Source: Paralichthys olivaceus
Taxonomy: Eukaryota; Chordata; Actinopteri; Pleuronectiformes; Paralichthyidae
DNA: 64,000 bases
Assembly: GCF_024713975.1 (NCBI RefSeq)
Contig: NC_091095.1
Location: 19,438,501 to 19,502,500 of the forward strand
Direction of reading: 5' to 3'
This document shows, one piece after another, positions 61,901 through 64,000 of this stretch; the first letter of the stretch is position 1, and every line of letters begins with the position of its first letter. Under the pieces are notes generated by a model, which saw only the letters and a list, made by a program, of their open reading frames with translations, was not told where the DNA came from and searched no databases. A program made the position numbers and the translations under genes.

Positions 61901-62509
61901 AGCATTTACCTAAACATCCATCGCAGGAACAAGAGCGGAAGCGCCTGTGCCGGGGACGACGTCAAGACTCAGAAGAACAATAAGAAGTCCAGCGACGGTG
62001 GAGCCTGGACTGTGTTTTTTGTCAAAACTCGAAAGGTGTCATCCAGCGAGCCCACTGCTATCTCTGCAGTTATCGAGGATGATGACATCCTTTCCAGTGG
62101 GGATCCAAATACCAGTCAGATATTCACGCAGAGGGAGAAGTGCTCTCCGAACAGAAAAAACTCCAGGCTGTTTCAGCACACAGCCTCCTGCATGGCGCCC
62201 GGTCGTAGGACACAGGGATCTCGCCTTTCCAGAGACAAAAAGATTGCCAAATCTTTGGCCATTATCGTCTGTATATTTGGGATTTGCTGGGCTCCTTATA
62301 CTCTACTAATGATTATCCGTGCTGCTTGTAGTGGCAATTGTGTGGCAAAACACTGGTATGAGATAACATTCTGGCTTCTTTGGTTGAACTCTGCCATCAA
62401 CCCGTTCTTGTACCCTCTGTGCCACAGCAGCTTTCGAAGGGCTTTCTCAAAGATACTGTGTCCTAAGAGACAATCAGTGCAGCCTCAGATTGAGACTCAG
62501 TCTTGTTAG
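58004..62509 (+). CDS. hrh4: Histamine H3/H4-type G protein-coupled receptor, complete
   Basis: Class A amine receptor of the plasma membrane; the H3/H4 group couples to Gi/o. Exons 58004-58241, 58743-58909 and 61661-62509 total 1,254 nt, about 417 amino acids. Exon 1 holds an N-terminus with two sequons (NSS, NLT), TM1 (GNALVITAF) and TM2 (LNLAISDFLVG). Exon 2 holds TM3 with the amine-binding Asp in MDYLLCAASVFNIVLISYDRF (DRF instead of DRY, as in H3). Exon 3 holds TM4 (WVLAFILYGP), TM5 with the histamine-contact Glu in STFEFFTPF, a long third loop, TM6 (FGICWAPYTLL) and TM7 (NSAINPFLYP). Introns after TM2 and TM3 match the family. In-frame ATGs at 57947 and 57965 could also start translation. 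Sequence looks H3-like, but the position next to impact fits HRH4; hence the symbol is tentative. Confidence 0.9.
58940..58983. repeat. (CA)n microsatellite, receptor intron 2
   Basis: About 22 CA units starting 31 bp after the exon 2 donor. Confidence 0.97.
59034..59199. mobile_element. Short MITE with perfect-looking inverted ends
   Basis: Left end ttaaagggatagttcaccc, right end gggtaaactatccctttaa; about 166 bp; the interior is partly palindromic (cacccctccat). A common teleost repeat type. Lies in intron 2 of the receptor gene. Confidence 0.85.
59200..61660 (+). other. Receptor intron 2, distal part (2.5 kb)
   Basis: No exon seen. A stretch at about 60940-61180 (gattggcctggtctgaaaag; caaataaacatgagcttgct) looks like an interspersed fish repeat on the minus strand, low confidence. 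Confidence 0.45.
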
Positions 62510-62763
62510 ACAAACTCCACTACACTTCCATGCTTAATGAATGCGGTAACTGTTGTTGGTCCAACACTGTAAAAACCCATGTACTGTTCTTCCGTCAGAA
62601 AAGATTAAGACAAATGTTTACATTAAAGTGAGGATTGTCAGAGTATATTTGATAGCAATATAACAAGACGTAGTGTGAGAATGAAAAACGGCCGATATGA
62701 TTTTCTTAATGAAAGGGTAAAGCAGTGGTCTATGTCTCACCTTTAAAAGTGAAATTGTCCTTG

Positions 62764-62769
62764 ATTAAA
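62764..62769 (+). promoter_or_regulatory. Candidate poly(A) signal for the histamine receptor gene
   Basis: ATTAAA about 250 nt after the stop codon. A canonical AATAAA lies farther away at 63532-63537. Either may be used. Confidence 0.35.
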
Positions 62770-63654
62770 GTGCCTCAATGATCTGATGTGAGATTTTCAT
62801 CTTTAACCTTGCCAGACAATCTCTGCAAACAGGACTCAAAAGAACGTTATGGTAAGGCTTTCTCCCCACTGAGCTCTTTATGTGCTGAAGACATTAAATT
62901 ATACAGCCGGGCAGAGAGTGATTACCATAATTTAGTCAGAGATGTTATACAAAAACTCGAGCATACCAGGTTCTTAAATTGCAGTGTGTCGGAATTCAAG
63001 AATTCAAACAAAGGGAGACAACAGTGCAAACATCTAGTTTTTCACAGGGCTGCTGTTGCAAGAAAAGATTTGTATGCACGGCAATTCATTTGAAAATGAG
63101 GGCCCTTTGCCTGTAGTTTGCAATTTCAAGTTTTTCATCATGCAGCAATAGAACTTGGTACATTGACAAATGTGGAGTCCTTGAAGCTGCTGAACAGAAG
63201 CAGTTAAACTGCATTAGTTCACTGAATACTGAGTGTACTTTTTACCACAGTGATGTTTTCTATCATTTTATCTGAAAAGCAAGTGAGTGGCAGGGTGAAT
63301 CAGCTATTTTCTGCCAATACTGTATCTGGACTTAATTTCTTGTTGATGTTCAAGATGTACAGCACTACAACATGAGGAAAGCATTAAAACTTTTGTACAA
63401 TAATGTCTGTGCCAAGCTAGATGGATGTGTTCTTTAGTATTTATTCAATGAATGGTTTGTACCACCTGAACTACTACTTTACTACTTTGTATGAAGGCTA
63501 TGAATGTGTTGGTGTAAGCAGCCAATCAATTAATAAAAAGGACTGCCTACAGGTTCTGCGACTGTGTGTTACTGGTAATGTTTGGAATGCAGGTAGTGTA
63601 GAATATAGTTTGACAGTTTGGGAAATAAACCAAAGAAAGAAAGATGGACAATGC

Positions 63655-63745
63655 TAACATGTCATTAGCTTCCCTTAGCATTAAGATTGGAAATGGGAGA
63701 ACAGCCTACTGACTCTCTTAATGTAACAATGTATAACTTAGCTTA
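63655..63745. repeat. Fish repeat with cttagcattaagattgg core (copy 3, fragment)
   Basis: Contains cattagcttcccttagcatt followed by aagattggaaatgggagaac, similar in layout to the copies at 2120 and 16140. Beyond the receptor 3' end. Confidence 0.4.
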
Positions 63746-64000
63746 TGGCAAACAGTCTGTTCAGGACAAATAATCTGATTTACCTGGTATGACACAAAGA
63801 GAACTTAACTTTTTGTCCTAACTAGTAAAAAGACAATGGAGTGCTATCAATCATCTCATGCAACCCATGCAGCAAAGCAAAATTATTTGCCAATATGTTG
63901 AACTAATGCTGTAAAGGCCTTGTTCAGAACAGCAGTCTTGGATGATCCGATCACAAGCGGACAGCTTCAAGTTCAGGTGTGGTGCGTTCACAACATGCTC

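Larger units (their letters stand above)
62510..64000 (+). other. Receptor 3' UTR and downstream sequence
   Basis: Candidate poly(A) hexamers at 62764 and 63532, then a short fish repeat. No further gene begins before the window ends. Confidence 0.5.

Overview
This is a vertebrate genomic window, most likely from a teleost fish. It is AT-rich and intron-dense, with short GT-AG introns, (CA)n and (TA)n microsatellites, and several interspersed repeats of types common in fish genomes. No bacterial, viral or CRISPR feature is visible.

Four protein genes account for essentially all coding sequence. (1) Positions 33-12304, plus strand: the 3' half of a laminin alpha-3 gene (lama3), 34 exons. It runs from the last EGF-like module through the coiled coil to five LG modules and a stop codon; the 5' half lies upstream of the window. 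(2) Positions 14223-35123, minus strand: a complete osbpl1a gene (ORP1L type), 27 coding exons, 962 codons, with ankyrin repeats, a PH domain, an FFAT-like motif and an oxysterol-binding domain. (3) Positions 37565-54579, plus strand: a complete impact gene, 11 exons, 322 codons, with an RWD domain and an Impact/UPF0029 domain. (4) Positions 58004-62509, plus strand: a complete histamine H3/H4-type GPCR, 3 coding exons, about 417 codons. Exon boundaries come from GT/AG signals, phase agreement and remembered human homologues. For osbpl1a, impact and the receptor the summed exon lengths are exact multiples of three, which supports the models.

Layout: lama3 and osbpl1a are tail to tail, about 1.9 kb apart. 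osbpl1a and impact are head to head, with a probable shared promoter near 36.9-37.56 kb. The receptor follows impact after about 3.4 kb. The order LAMA3 - OSBPL1A - IMPACT - HRH4 matches human 18q11.2 as I remember it, without TTC39C and CABYR. The genes work in separate processes: basement-membrane adhesion, endosome/ER sterol transport, control of GCN2 signalling, and amine signalling. They are neighbours by conserved synteny rather than as an operon.

The most notable observations are: an in-frame TGA inside the LG1 exon of lama3; loss of both LG1 disulfide cysteines in the same gene; a decayed or alternative copy of part of an osbpl1a sterol-domain exon inside an upstream intron; an H3-like receptor sitting at the HRH4 locus; a 28-bp minisatellite just upstream of that receptor; a 500-bp nearly perfect fold-back palindrome in impact intron 1; and a TIR element with a 5-bp flanking duplication ending 11 bp from an osbpl1a splice donor. 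I see no evidence for a wholly new system in this window.
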